64,000 bases of DNA from Pedobacter sp. L105 (GTDB taxonomy: Bacteria > Bacteroidota > Bacteroidia > Sphingobacteriales > Sphingobacteriaceae). Below, in pieces: positions 54,003-62,566 of this stretch. Position 1 is the first letter of the stretch; the number at the start of each line of letters is the position of its first letter. Both the position numbers and the translations under genes were made by a program. The stretch lies in NCBI RefSeq assembly GCF_009765875.1, contig NZ_LMUP01000004.1, positions 721,080 to 785,079 on the forward strand, given 5' to 3'. The notes below the pieces were generated by a model. That model had not been told where the DNA came from, made no database searches, and saw nothing but the letters and a program-made list of their open reading frames with translations.

Positions 54003-54884
54003 TTAATAATTACGCGTGTCAATGCCCCACAGCAGTTTGTTTCTCAGGGTAGTCAAATAACTTTCATTATTTAAACGAACCAGATTGACGTGAAAAGCCG
54101 CTTTGTTAATTGTTATTTTAACCGAGCGGTCAACAGTTGCCGTTCTCGAATCACAAGATACCAGAAATTTTGCACTTCTGGCTTCTACTTCAAACCTGAG
54201 TGAAACATCATCAGGAATGATTACCGGTCTTACATTGAGGTTATGAGGGGCAATTGGGGTAATGACAAAGTTCTGCGCACTGGGAAAAATGATCGGTCCC
54301 CCGCAGCTTAAGGAATAAGCAGTGGATCCGGTTGGGGTAGCAATGATCAATCCATCGGCCCAGTATGAATTGATAAATTCATCATTCATATAGGCATGAA
54401 TGATCATCATGGCCGTATTGTCGCGTCTGTGAATGGTGATATCATTGAGTGCAAAATTTTCGTCGCCGAAAAGATTATGCTTGGATTCTACATTCAGCAA
54501 TGTTCTTTTATCCAGGGTATACTCATGATTGATCAATGCCTGGATCGCATTTTTGATTTCGTTTTTATTGATGCTGGCTAAAAAGCCCAGGCGGCCAAAG
54601 TTAATTCCGATAACGGGAACCCCCGAATCCCTTACCAGGGCAAGTGTATCCAGCAAGGTGCCATCACCACCTAAACTGATCAGTACATCTGCATTGTTGC
54701 AAAGTTCCTTCGAGTTAGAAAAAGTTTTAAGATTTGGGGGCAGTTTTACTTTATCCTGGATAAAAGTATTGTATTCATGATGTACCAGGGTTTCTATTCC
54801 ATCGTACTGCAGGGCATCGAAAACATCTTGAACAAAAGGTAGAACACTGTTATTAAATTCTCTGCCGTATATTGCAATCTTCAT
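54003..54884 (-). CDS. nadK: NAD kinase
   Basis: NadK phosphorylates NAD to NADP. The 293-residue protein has the catalytic GGDGT motif (SLGGDGTLLD near residue 71), GRLGFLA, and the conserved DGLIIATPTGSTAYSLSCGGPI segment near residue 176. Length is standard. It stops two bases before the porG-like start. Confidence 0.96.
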   Translation of the reverse strand: MKIAIYGREFNNSVLPFVQDVFDALQYDGIETLVHHEYNTFIQDKVKLPPNLKTFSNSKELCNNADVLISLGGDGTLLDTLALVRDSGVPVIGINFGRLGFLASINKNEIKNAIQALINHEYTLDKRTLLNVESKHNLFGDENFALNDITIHRRDNTAMMIIHAYMNDEFINSYWADGLIIATPTGSTAYSLSCGGPIIFPSAQNFVITPIAPHNLNVRPVIIPDDVSLRFEVEARSAKFLVSCDSRTATVDRSVKITINKAAFHVNLVRLNNESYLTTLRNKLLWGIDTRNY

Positions 54885-54893
54885 TAGAAGGGT

Positions 54894-55556
54894 TTATACA
54901 TTTAAATAATTCATCAATGAATTGTATCTGTCTTCTGTTCCGTCATCAGCTCTGGTACTGTTAAAAACAGCTTTAACCTGATAATCATATCGCTCAAATG
55001 AAGATATGATCCCGGAAAGCTCAGTTTTATTGATCTTAAGGGTTACTTCTATGCGTGTAGAATCCTGGAAGGTTTGTACATAGGAAGATAGTATTTGTGC
55101 ATTGTCTGCTTCTACGATCTGTGCCATATGTGACAAAGAGTTATTTCTATTGTTAATTTCCAGGACGATAATTCCTCCGGGTTCTTTAACAGCGTATATT
55201 TCTGAGGTATAATCCAGTAAGTTATGTACAGAAATTACACCAAGGTAGTTTTTTTTATAATCGAGTACGGGCACAATAGAAAGATGCAGCTGGTGAAACA
55301 GCTTGATTACATCATAAACGTGTACATCTTCGTAAACAAAGGCATTGATAATCGTTAACGAAAGGCTGCCGATTGCTTCCTCCGGATGTCTCACCTGCTG
55401 CAATTCATCTTCATTGATGATACCCAGAAACTGGGAGTCGTTAACAATAGGCAGGTGATATAACTTGAACTCAGCCAATCTATCCAGTGCAGTCTGCACC
55501 GTATCCGCATTATGCAGAGGGTGGATGGCGTTGGATATGAGTTCAGATGCAAACAT
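54894..55556 (-). CDS. CBS-domain protein
   Basis: A 220-residue cytoplasmic protein with two N-terminal CBS motifs (about residues 1-60 and 75-130), which usually bind adenine nucleotides. The C-terminal half has an ACT-like pattern (GIIVLEINNRNNSLSHMAQI, then RIEVTLKINKTELSGIISSF). Related proteins are annotated AcuB-like. Its ATG overlaps the hydrolase stop (TAATG) and it ends nine bases before nadK. Confidence 0.85.
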   Translation of the reverse strand: MFASELISNAIHPLHNADTVQTALDRLAEFKLYHLPIVNDSQFLGIINEDELQQVRHPEEAIGSLSLTIINAFVYEDVHVYDVIKLFHQLHLSIVPVLDYKKNYLGVISVHNLLDYTSEIYAVKEPGGIIVLEINNRNNSLSHMAQIVEADNAQILSSYVQTFQDSTRIEVTLKINKTELSGIISSFERYDYQVKAVFNSTRADDGTEDRYNSLMNYLNV

Positions 55557-56320
55557 TATTTCAGTAAAATTCTATCTAAAAAAGTACTCAGATAGGTGTT
55601 AAAAATTTCCGGCTGTTCCATCATCGGTGCATGGCCGCATTTATCTACCCAGTTCAACTCTGAATTGGGCAGCAGCTGATGAAATTCTTCAGCTACTTCC
55701 GGAGGTGTTACTTTATCTTGTTTACCCCAGATCAGTGAAACAGGAATCGTTATTTTAGAAAGCTCTTTGGCCATGTTATGTCGTATGGCCGATTTTGCTA
55801 ATGCTAAAATACGAATTACTCTTGAACGATCATTAACAGATTTGTAAACTTCATCTACCAGTTCTTTTGTCGCTATTGCCGGATCATAAAAAGTAAATTC
55901 AACCTTCTCACGAATGTAATCATAACTTTCCCTTCTTGGAAAAGAACCGCCAAAAGCATTTTCATATAATCCCGAACTACCGGTTAATACCAATGCTTTT
56001 ACACTTTCCTGGTGTCCGGCGGTAATCACCAGACCAACATGTCCGCCCAGGGAATTACCAATCAGCACAACCTGGCCCAGCTTTTTAAATTTTATAAATT
56101 TATGAACATATTTGGCCAGGCTTTTTACGCCCAGTGTTAGCAGGGGTAGTTCGTATATAGGTAAGATCGGTACAAAAACATGGTAATTTTGCTTAAAATG
56201 ATCAATTGCAGGTTCCCAGTTGCTCAGTTCTCCCATCAAACCATGAAGTAATACCAGGGTTTCGCCTGCACCGGCTTCTATATAATTAAACCCATCCTCT
56301 TCTATTACCTCGTATTTCAT
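55556..56320 (-). CDS. Alpha/beta hydrolase
   Basis: A 254-residue hydrolase. The oxyanion segment LLHGLMGE, the nucleophile elbow GNSLGGHVGL (Ser near residue 90), an acid in IWGKQDKVTPPEV and the final His in CGHAPMMEQPE complete the triad. It resembles hydrolases of the MhpC/BioH-like class. The substrate is unknown. I start at the ATG (56320) before KYEVIEEDGF; the frame opens 39 bases earlier without a homologous segment. It is translationally coupled to the CBS gene. Confidence 0.88.
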   Translation of the reverse strand: MKYEVIEEDGFNYIEAGAGETLVLLHGLMGELSNWEPAIDHFKQNYHVFVPILPIYELPLLTLGVKSLAKYVHKFIKFKKLGQVVLIGNSLGGHVGLVITAGHQESVKALVLTGSSGLYENAFGGSFPRRESYDYIREKVEFTFYDPAIATKELVDEVYKSVNDRSRVIRILALAKSAIRHNMAKELSKITIPVSLIWGKQDKVTPPEVAEEFHQLLPNSELNWVDKCGHAPMMEQPEIFNTYLSTFLDRILLK

Positions 56321-56463
56321 GTATATATAATTATTTGATTTTGGTTCTCTCCAAACCAATAAATGATAAGGATCAGCTACTAAGTTAACGGCTAAAGTTA
56401 ATTTTAAACAAAATAAACTGTTAATTTTAAAAATAAAGTTTTAAAAAAAGTTAGTAACACAAT

Positions 56464-56910
56464 TTATGCCAATTGACTTTTTACAATTTCAGCGATCAGT
56501 TTACCATCTGCTTTTCCCGCCAGCTCTTTATTGGCAAGGCCCATTACTTTACCCATATCCTTTGCAGAAGTAGCGCCCGATGTTTTGATCAGGTTAGCAA
56601 TTAAACCTTCCAGTTCTTCCCTTCCTAACTGTGCCGGCATAAACCGGCTGATTACTTCGATCTCTTCATCTTCAATCACAGAAAGATCTTCCCTGCCTTG
56701 TTGTTTATAGATATCAGCAGACTCTCTTCTTTGTTTAACCAATCGTTGCAGAATCTTCAATTCAGTCTCTTCCGTCATTTCTTCCGAAGATCCTTTTTCT
56801 GTCCTGGCCAGTAATAAAGCAGCTTTTATTGCACGCAGGCCTCTTAATTGTGCCTGATCTTTAGCTAACATTGCTTTTTTTATTTCCTGATCAATCGTTG
56901 TTGAAATCAT
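56464..56910 (-). CDS. GatB/YqeY domain protein
   Basis: A 148-residue protein of the YqeY family, related to the tail domain of the GatB amidotransferase subunit. LRGLRAIKAALLLARTE near residue 22, the LQRLVKQRRESADIYKQQGR segment and GKVMGLANKELAGKADG near the end are diagnostic. YqeY proteins stand alone, may bind tRNA, and have no established reaction. Confidence 0.93.
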   Translation of the reverse strand: MISTTIDQEIKKAMLAKDQAQLRGLRAIKAALLLARTEKGSSEEMTEETELKILQRLVKQRRESADIYKQQGREDLSVIEDEEIEVISRFMPAQLGREELEGLIANLIKTSGATSAKDMGKVMGLANKELAGKADGKLIAEIVKSQLA

Positions 56911-56924
56911 AATGTTGTATTTTT

Positions 56925-57680
56925 TTATTTTCTGTTGACCAGACCTGCAGAAGCCTGCGCGGTTGGCATAATTAACATATCGTTGATATTTACATGAGCG
57001 GGACGGCTTACTGCAAACCAGATCGCATCAGCAATATCAATTGCCTGCAAAGGGTCAAATCCATCATATACTTTTTTCGCTTTCTCTTCATCTCCTTTAA
57101 AACGGACTACAGAAAATTCTGTTTCTACCATCCCCGGGTTAATTGCAGTAACCTTAATTCCGTGTGGCAGCAAATCCAAACGCATTCCTTTATTCAGTGC
57201 ATCAACTGCATGTTTTGACGCACAATATACACTACCATTAGGATATACTTCTTTACCCGCTATAGAGCCAATATTGATAATATGTCCTTTTTGATGCTTG
57301 ATCATCCAGTTAGAAACTATTTTGGTTACATAAAGCAATCCTTTTACATTGGTATCGATCATGGTATCCCAGTCGTCGGTATCCCCTTTATCGATAGGCT
57401 CAAGACCCTGGCTCAGTCCTGCATTGTTGATTAACACGTCAACGGCTTTCCATTCTTCGGGCAAAACTTCCAATACGGTTGATAAAACTGCTTTATCCCT
57501 AACGTCTGCAATCAGAGTTTTAATCTCTACGGCATATTTATCAGCAAAGTGTTTCGCTATTTTTTCCAGTTTATCCTGTCTTCTGGCAACCAGTATCAGG
57601 CGGTAACCCTGCTGCGCAAACAAATGTGCACAAGCTTCACCAATTCCTGAAGTTGCTCCTGTAATCAATGCAGTCTTCAT
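56925..57680 (-). CDS. SDR family NAD(P)-dependent oxidoreductase (YdfG-like)
   Basis: A 251-residue short-chain dehydrogenase. The cofactor loop is TGATSGIGEA (residues 7-16), then NNAG, a catalytic Ser in IGSIAGKEV, and Tyr/Lys in YCASKHAV. The overall sequence resembles YdfG-type enzymes that act on 3-hydroxy acids such as serine and allo-threonine. NADP preference is suggested by VARRQDK after the second strand. A TAGCTTTG -7 match lies at 57710-57717. Confidence 0.93.
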   Translation of the reverse strand: MKTALITGATSGIGEACAHLFAQQGYRLILVARRQDKLEKIAKHFADKYAVEIKTLIADVRDKAVLSTVLEVLPEEWKAVDVLINNAGLSQGLEPIDKGDTDDWDTMIDTNVKGLLYVTKIVSNWMIKHQKGHIINIGSIAGKEVYPNGSVYCASKHAVDALNKGMRLDLLPHGIKVTAINPGMVETEFSVVRFKGDEEKAKKVYDGFDPLQAIDIADAIWFAVSRPAHVNINDMLIMPTAQASAGLVNRK

Positions 57681-57738
57681 AGGTTATATGTTTTTATCAG
57701 CTATATCGCCAAAGCTATGATTTTTTAACAGTGGCACA

Positions 57739-58488
57739 TCATTCAAAGAATAAACTGAATGTTACATGACGTAATCCAAGCTTATCAATCGGGGTATTGT
57801 AGGGATTTGATTCGCTATTATTTAGAATACTGCTAAAAGTATGGGAATACTTAATTTCTGGAGACATTTTAAAGTATTCAAAATAAAGGTCCATCCCAAT
57901 CCCCGCTTCATAAGACAAATAACTCCTATCGTTTTTCAGGTATTTATATAAATAATCCTGGTCAGAATCGTCTGTTTTTTTCTTAGAGCTCACATCCGCA
58001 GAATACTTTACTCCATATAACATATAGGCCCTGAAGTTATTCCTCCTGTCTGATTTGATTTTAATGCTTAAAGGAAACTCTGCCATGGAAGCCGCAACTT
58101 TTTGCTCTGTGGTGCTAAATGGCATGCCAACCGCAGTCGGCTGTGTATAATCATACTCCATTAAATTATTCGTGAAGATCAGCGTAGGCGTTAAGCGGAT
58201 ATCCACATGGTTACTGATCCTGCCGTTCACCACAAAACCTATCCCGTAACCGGAAGAAGATTTACCATATAAGGAAGACAAAGAGTCTGTAAGCGGCTGT
58301 TTGGTTTGAGGGTCCCTGAAGCGTTCCCTCCAGTTAGATTTCTTCTGTACCTTATATAGAGAACTAACTGACTGGAAAGCAAAGCCAAAATGGATATTTT
58401 CATCATCTACCCCACCGCCCCAGTTTTGGGCCCTGGCGGAAGCAAATGTTAACAATAAGATCACCATCAGGCTTATTTTTATCCTCAT
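57739..58488 (-). CDS. porT: PorT-like outer membrane protein
   Basis: A 249-residue protein with a signal peptide (cleavage near ARA-QN, residue 21) and eight or so amphipathic beta strands of the outer-membrane beta-barrel type (HFGFAFQSVSSLYKV, VDIRLTPTLIF, FPLSIKIKSDRRNN, PEIKYSHTFSSIL). PorT is required for type IX secretion in P. gingivalis and its homologues commonly lie next to ubiE, as here (11 bp downstream). Function in this organism is inferred. Confidence 0.82.
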   Translation of the reverse strand: MRIKISLMVILLLTFASARAQNWGGGVDDENIHFGFAFQSVSSLYKVQKKSNWRERFRDPQTKQPLTDSLSSLYGKSSSGYGIGFVVNGRISNHVDIRLTPTLIFTNNLMEYDYTQPTAVGMPFSTTEQKVAASMAEFPLSIKIKSDRRNNFRAYMLYGVKYSADVSSKKKTDDSDQDYLYKYLKNDRSYLSYEAGIGMDLYFEYFKMSPEIKYSHTFSSILNNSESNPYNTPIDKLGLRHVTFSLFFE

Positions 58489-58499
58489 AAATAATTCTG

Positions 58500-59234
58500 C
58501 TACTCTTTAATACCTGTATAAATGGCACTGATCCCGAAAGTCAGCGACCGGTGTTTAGCTTGCTGATAACCTACCTTATCCATTAACTGAGTGAATGATT
58601 TCCCATCAGGGAAAGCGATTACAGATTCATTTAAATAGGTATAGGCCCTGGCATCTTTGGAGAACAGCTTACCAAATACTGGTAAAAGGTACTTAAAATA
58701 AAAATTATAAGATTGTTTTACCGGAAAAACTGTTGGTTTGGAAAATTCAAGGATAACGATCTTTCCACCCGGTTTTAATACCCGCAGCATATCTGCCAAT
58801 CCTTTTTCCAGGTTTTCATAATTCCTCACTCCAAAAGCAACGGTAATCGCATCAAAATGATTATCCTCAAAGTGCAATCCTTCAGAATCTCCCGTCTGCA
58901 CGCTAAATACATGCTGCAAATTGCGTTCTGCTATTTTTTTACGGGCTACATCCAGCATGCCTACCGATATATCTACACCGACAATCTTTTCAGGATGCAG
59001 GATCTTAATCGCCTCAAAAGCAAAGTCGCCTGTGCCGGTAGCCACATCGAGAATCACACGTGGTTTTAACGCAGATAATTCCCTGATTGCCTTTTTACGC
59101 CATATAATATCTATTCCTGCGGAAAGAAAATGATTCAGAAAGTCGTAAGTGCCCGATATGTTATTAAACATAGTGGCCACTTGTTCCTTTTTGGTTAGGC
59201 TTTCAGAATGGTACGGAGTTATTTTTTCGTTCAT
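58500..59234 (-). CDS. ubiE: Demethylmenaquinone methyltransferase
   Basis: UbiE/MenG adds the methyl group that turns demethylmenaquinone into menaquinone. The 244-residue protein has the family start (Y-H-S, KKEQVATMFNNISGTYDFLNH), SAM-binding motif DVATGTGDFA near residue 58, and NLEKGLADMLRVLKPGG. As a Bacteroidota enzyme, menaquinone is the expected substrate. I use the ATG at 59234; the frame opens 12 bases earlier with TTG, directly at the -7 box. Confidence 0.95.
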   Translation of the reverse strand: MNEKITPYHSESLTKKEQVATMFNNISGTYDFLNHFLSAGIDIIWRKKAIRELSALKPRVILDVATGTGDFAFEAIKILHPEKIVGVDISVGMLDVARKKIAERNLQHVFSVQTGDSEGLHFEDNHFDAITVAFGVRNYENLEKGLADMLRVLKPGGKIVILEFSKPTVFPVKQSYNFYFKYLLPVFGKLFSKDARAYTYLNESVIAFPDGKSFTQLMDKVGYQQAKHRSLTFGISAIYTGIKE

Positions 59235-59243
59235 GGTAAGCGG

Positions 59244-59251
59244 CAAAGATA
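59244..59251 (-). promoter_or_regulatory. ubiE -7 element
   Basis: The minus strand reads TATCTTTG, nine bases before the ubiE ATG at 59234. No TTTG is found 19 nt upstream. It is 23 bp from the divergent ysxC -7 box, so the two promoters overlap. Confidence 0.5.
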
Positions 59252-59274
59252 AGTATTGTTGAAAACTAATTTTC

Positions 59275-59282
59275 TACCTTTG
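59275..59282 (+). promoter_or_regulatory. ysxC -7 element
   Basis: TACCTTTG is a full -7 match, four bases before the ysxC ATG at 59287. ATTG at 59255-59258 could be a -33 box with a short, 16-nt spacer. Confidence 0.5.
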
Positions 59283-59286
59283 TCAA

Positions 59287-59916
59287 ATGATTATAAAATC
59301 AGCAACATTTATTTGTAGCAACACTAAGATTTCAGCGCTCCCGGTTGCGAACATGCCGGAATACGCTTTTATCGGTCGCTCAAACGTAGGAAAGTCATCA
59401 CTGATCAACATGCTGGTAAACCAGCATGGATTAGCAAAAACCTCCCAGAAACCAGGAAAAACACAGTTAATCAACCACTTTTTGATTAACGAAAAATGGT
59501 ACATTGTGGATTTACCCGGTTATGGATATGCCAAAGTTTCTAAGAACAGCCGCGAGAGCTGGGAAAAATTTATCCGTAATTACATCACCAAAAGAGAGAG
59601 TTTACAGTGTGTATTCGTCCTGATCGATAGCCGTATCCCGCCGCAAAAGATAGATATCGAGTTTTGCTGCTGGATGGGAGAGATCCAGATTCCTTTTGTC
59701 CTGGCCTTTACCAAAACAGATAAACAGTCTGTTACCAAAACAAATCAGTCGATTTCCCTCTTCAAAAAAGAACTTTCAGGATGGTTTGAAGAGATCCCTC
59801 CAATATTTGCCACCTCAGGAGAAAAAGGTTTAGGAAAAGACGAGATCCTGCATTTTATAGAGCAGACCAATCTTGATTTTGCTATGCCTATACTGACCCC
59901 CAGAGAAGATCTATAA
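59287..59916 (+). CDS. ysxC: Ribosome biogenesis GTPase YsxC/YihA (EngB)
   Basis: A small GTPase needed for assembly of the large ribosomal subunit. The 209-residue protein has G1 GRSNVGKSSL near residue 30, the G2/T region GKTQLINHFL, G3 DLPGYGYAKV near 76, G4 TKTDK near 143 and G5 SGEKG near 178. It leads the ysxC-ubiA-M3 peptidase group. Confidence 0.95.
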   Translation: MIIKSATFICSNTKISALPVANMPEYAFIGRSNVGKSSLINMLVNQHGLAKTSQKPGKTQLINHFLINEKWYIVDLPGYGYAKVSKNSRESWEKFIRNYITKRESLQCVFVLIDSRIPPQKIDIEFCCWMGEIQIPFVLAFTKTDKQSVTKTNQSISLFKKELSGWFEEIPPIFATSGEKGLGKDEILHFIEQTNLDFAMPILTPREDL

Positions 59917-59928
59917 AGCGTTTTAAAA

Positions 59929-60795
59929 ATGAAGAAGTATTTTTCGCTCGTGCTTTTTGCACACTCCGTATTTGCATTACCCTTTGCCATGATTGGCTTT
60001 TTCTTAGGTGTAACCACTACAGATCATCCCTTTAACTGGTTTATCTTATTGCTGGTTTTACTCTGTATGGTATTTGCCAGGAACTCTGCTATGGCTTTTA
60101 ACCGCTACCTCGACAGGGATATTGACGCCAAAAACCCGCGTACCAATATGCGCGATATCCCGGCCGGAAAGGTTTCTGCCAATGAAGCTTTGCTTTTTGT
60201 GATCATCAATTGTGTGCTGTTTATCATCACCACTGCTTTTATCAACAGGTTATGCCTTTATCTTTCACCTGTAGCGCTCTTTGTGGTCCTCTTTTACAGT
60301 TACACCAAAAGATTTACCGCTTTGTGCCATATGGTGCTAGGCCTGGGCTTATCCCTTGCCCCGATAGGTGCTTACATTGCCGTAACCGGACATTTTAATA
60401 TTGTACCCATATTTTATTCCCTGACCGTATTGTTCTGGGTAAGCGGCTTCGATATTATTTATGCCCTGCAGGATGAAGACTTTGACAAAGAGGAGAAGCT
60501 GCATTCTATACCTTCTGCAATAGGAAGGAAAAATGCACTGCGCCTTTCTGAAGTATTACATTTCTTTTCGGCAGTTAGCGTGTTTCTGCCTATCCTTTAT
60601 ATTCCCTTTAGCTGGGCTTATTTTGTAGGGGTAGCTTTCTTTTGCTCCATGCTGATCTACCAGCACCTGCTGGTAAAACCCAATGATATCAGTAAAGTGA
60701 ACAGGGCCTTTGCCACTACCAATGGATTTGCATCGGTTATTTTTGCCGTTTGCTTTTTGGTGGATATTTTTTTAAGAACCTATTTTAAATTTTAA
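59929..60795 (+). CDS. UbiA family aromatic prenyltransferase (MenA/MqnP type)
   Basis: A 288-residue inner-membrane enzyme with about eight hydrophobic segments. The first polyprenyl-diphosphate motif is NRYLDRDIDAKNPRT near residue 63 and the second is DEDFDKEE near 184. It attaches a polyprenyl chain to an aromatic acid. Sequences like this are annotated 4-hydroxybenzoate octaprenyltransferase, but in Bacteroidota they more likely serve menaquinone synthesis (classical or futalosine route). Proximity to ubiE supports this. It lies 12 bp after ysxC. Confidence 0.88.
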   Translation: MKKYFSLVLFAHSVFALPFAMIGFFLGVTTTDHPFNWFILLLVLLCMVFARNSAMAFNRYLDRDIDAKNPRTNMRDIPAGKVSANEALLFVIINCVLFIITTAFINRLCLYLSPVALFVVLFYSYTKRFTALCHMVLGLGLSLAPIGAYIAVTGHFNIVPIFYSLTVLFWVSGFDIIYALQDEDFDKEEKLHSIPSAIGRKNALRLSEVLHFFSAVSVFLPILYIPFSWAYFVGVAFFCSMLIYQHLLVKPNDISKVNRAFATTNGFASVIFAVCFLVDIFLRTYFKF

Positions 60796-60800
60796 ACGAA

Positions 60801-62516
60801 ATGATCGACCTGATTATACCAAAAAAAACAAGAACTTATATTCCTCAGGAATTAGAGATTAAATGGGACACCCTTTCTCCAATATTGGATGAACTGCTGA
60901 ACAGAACAATTAATGATGTAACTGAGCTGGAGCACTGGTTGAAGGACAAAAGTGAACTGGAAGCAGCGCTTGAAGAAGATTTTGCCTGGAGATATATTAA
61001 AATGAGCTGTGACACTGCCAATGAAGAGCTGGTAAGCAGCTTCCAGTATTTTGCCACAGAAATAGAACCGAAGATCTCCCCTGTAGGGAACCTGCTCAAT
61101 AAAAAATTCGTAGAAAGCCCTTTTATTGATGAACTGGATAAGGATAAATATTTTGTTTATTTAAGGGCAGTAAAAAAAGCCCTTGAAATATACAGAGAGG
61201 AAAATGTAGAGTTGTTCACTAAGATCCAGGTTACACAACAAAAATACCAGGCAGCAAGCGGTGCCATGAGTGTGACGATCAACGGACAGGAATATACGCT
61301 GGTACAAGCATCAAATTTCATTAAGGATGTAAACCGCCAGGTTCGTCAGCAGGCATGGGAAACTATCCAGCAGCGACGTCTGGTAGATAAGGACAACCTG
61401 AACATCATCTTTGACGAACTGGTAAAAATGCGTCATCAGGTAGCACTGAATGCTGGTTTTGAAAACTACAGGGACTATATGTTCCAGGCATTGGGAAGAT
61501 TTGATTATGATGTTAAAGATTGTTACGATTTCCATGAAGCGATAGAAAACGAGATTGTTCCTATTTTAAAAGAGCAGGCTGCAAAAAGGGCAGAGGCCCT
61601 GGGACTGGAAGTGTTAAAACCATGGGATACTGAAGTAGATATTTCCGGCAAACCGGCTTTAAAACCATTTCATAACGGAGAAGAGCTGATAGAAAAAAGT
61701 ATCGCTGCTTTTAATGCCATCGATCCTAAATTAGGTCAGATGCTGTCTATCATGAAAGCAAACAATCTGTTTGATGTAGAAAGCAGAAAAGGAAAAGCTC
61801 CGGGAGGATATAACTATCCCCTGGCAGAAACCGGTGCCCCTTTTATTTTCATGAACTCTGCAGGTTCAATGAGAGATCTGACCACAATGGTTCATGAAGG
61901 CGGCCACGCAGTACATACTTTTTTAACTGCGAACCTGGAATTGAATGATTTTAAACACTGCCCTTCTGAAGTAGCAGAATTAGCTTCCATGAGTATGGAA
62001 CTGATCTCTATGGACCAATGGCATATTTATTTCGATAACGCAGAAGATCTGGTAAGGGCTAAAAAAGAACAGTTGATCGATGTACTGAAAACACTGCCAT
62101 GGGTAGCAGTAATTGATCAGTTCCAGCATTGGATCTATACCAACCCTTCGCATAATGCGGCCGACAGGGAAGAAGCATTTAAACAAATTTACAGCACATT
62201 CGGTGCGGGTTTTGCCAATTGGGATGGTTTGGAAAATGAGTTCGGAAACCTATGGCAAAAACAGTTGCATGTATTTGAATTGCCTTTTTATTATATTGAA
62301 TATGGCATTGCCCAGTTAGGTGCTATTGCCATCTGGAAAAACTATAAAGAAAACCCTGAAAAAGCGATTCAGCAGTATCTTGATGCCTTATCATTGGGTT
62401 ATACTAAACCAATGAATGAGATCTACGAAACTGCAGGTATTAAATTTGATTTTAGCAGCAGTTATATTAAAGAATTAGCCTTATTTGTTAAAAACGAATT
62501 GAATAAATTAGATTAG
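60801..62516 (+). CDS. M3 family oligoendopeptidase
   Basis: A 571-residue zinc peptidase of the oligoendopeptidase F class, which degrades oligopeptides in the cytoplasm. The zinc motif is HEGGHAVH (H-E-x-x-H near residue 365) and the third ligand Glu is in ELASMSMELI about 25 residues on. No signal peptide. It lies five bases after the prenyltransferase stop, so it is in the same transcript, with no obvious functional link. Confidence 0.93.
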   Translation: MIDLIIPKKTRTYIPQELEIKWDTLSPILDELLNRTINDVTELEHWLKDKSELEAALEEDFAWRYIKMSCDTANEELVSSFQYFATEIEPKISPVGNLLNKKFVESPFIDELDKDKYFVYLRAVKKALEIYREENVELFTKIQVTQQKYQAASGAMSVTINGQEYTLVQASNFIKDVNRQVRQQAWETIQQRRLVDKDNLNIIFDELVKMRHQVALNAGFENYRDYMFQALGRFDYDVKDCYDFHEAIENEIVPILKEQAAKRAEALGLEVLKPWDTEVDISGKPALKPFHNGEELIEKSIAAFNAIDPKLGQMLSIMKANNLFDVESRKGKAPGGYNYPLAETGAPFIFMNSAGSMRDLTTMVHEGGHAVHTFLTANLELNDFKHCPSEVAELASMSMELISMDQWHIYFDNAEDLVRAKKEQLIDVLKTLPWVAVIDQFQHWIYTNPSHNAADREEAFKQIYSTFGAGFANWDGLENEFGNLWQKQLHVFELPFYYIEYGIAQLGAIAIWKNYKENPEKAIQQYLDALSLGYTKPMNEIYETAGIKFDFSSSYIKELALFVKNELNKLD

Positions 62517-62566
62517 TTTGCTTATAATTTATAATTTCAACAAAAAAACTAACCAATTAATCAAAA

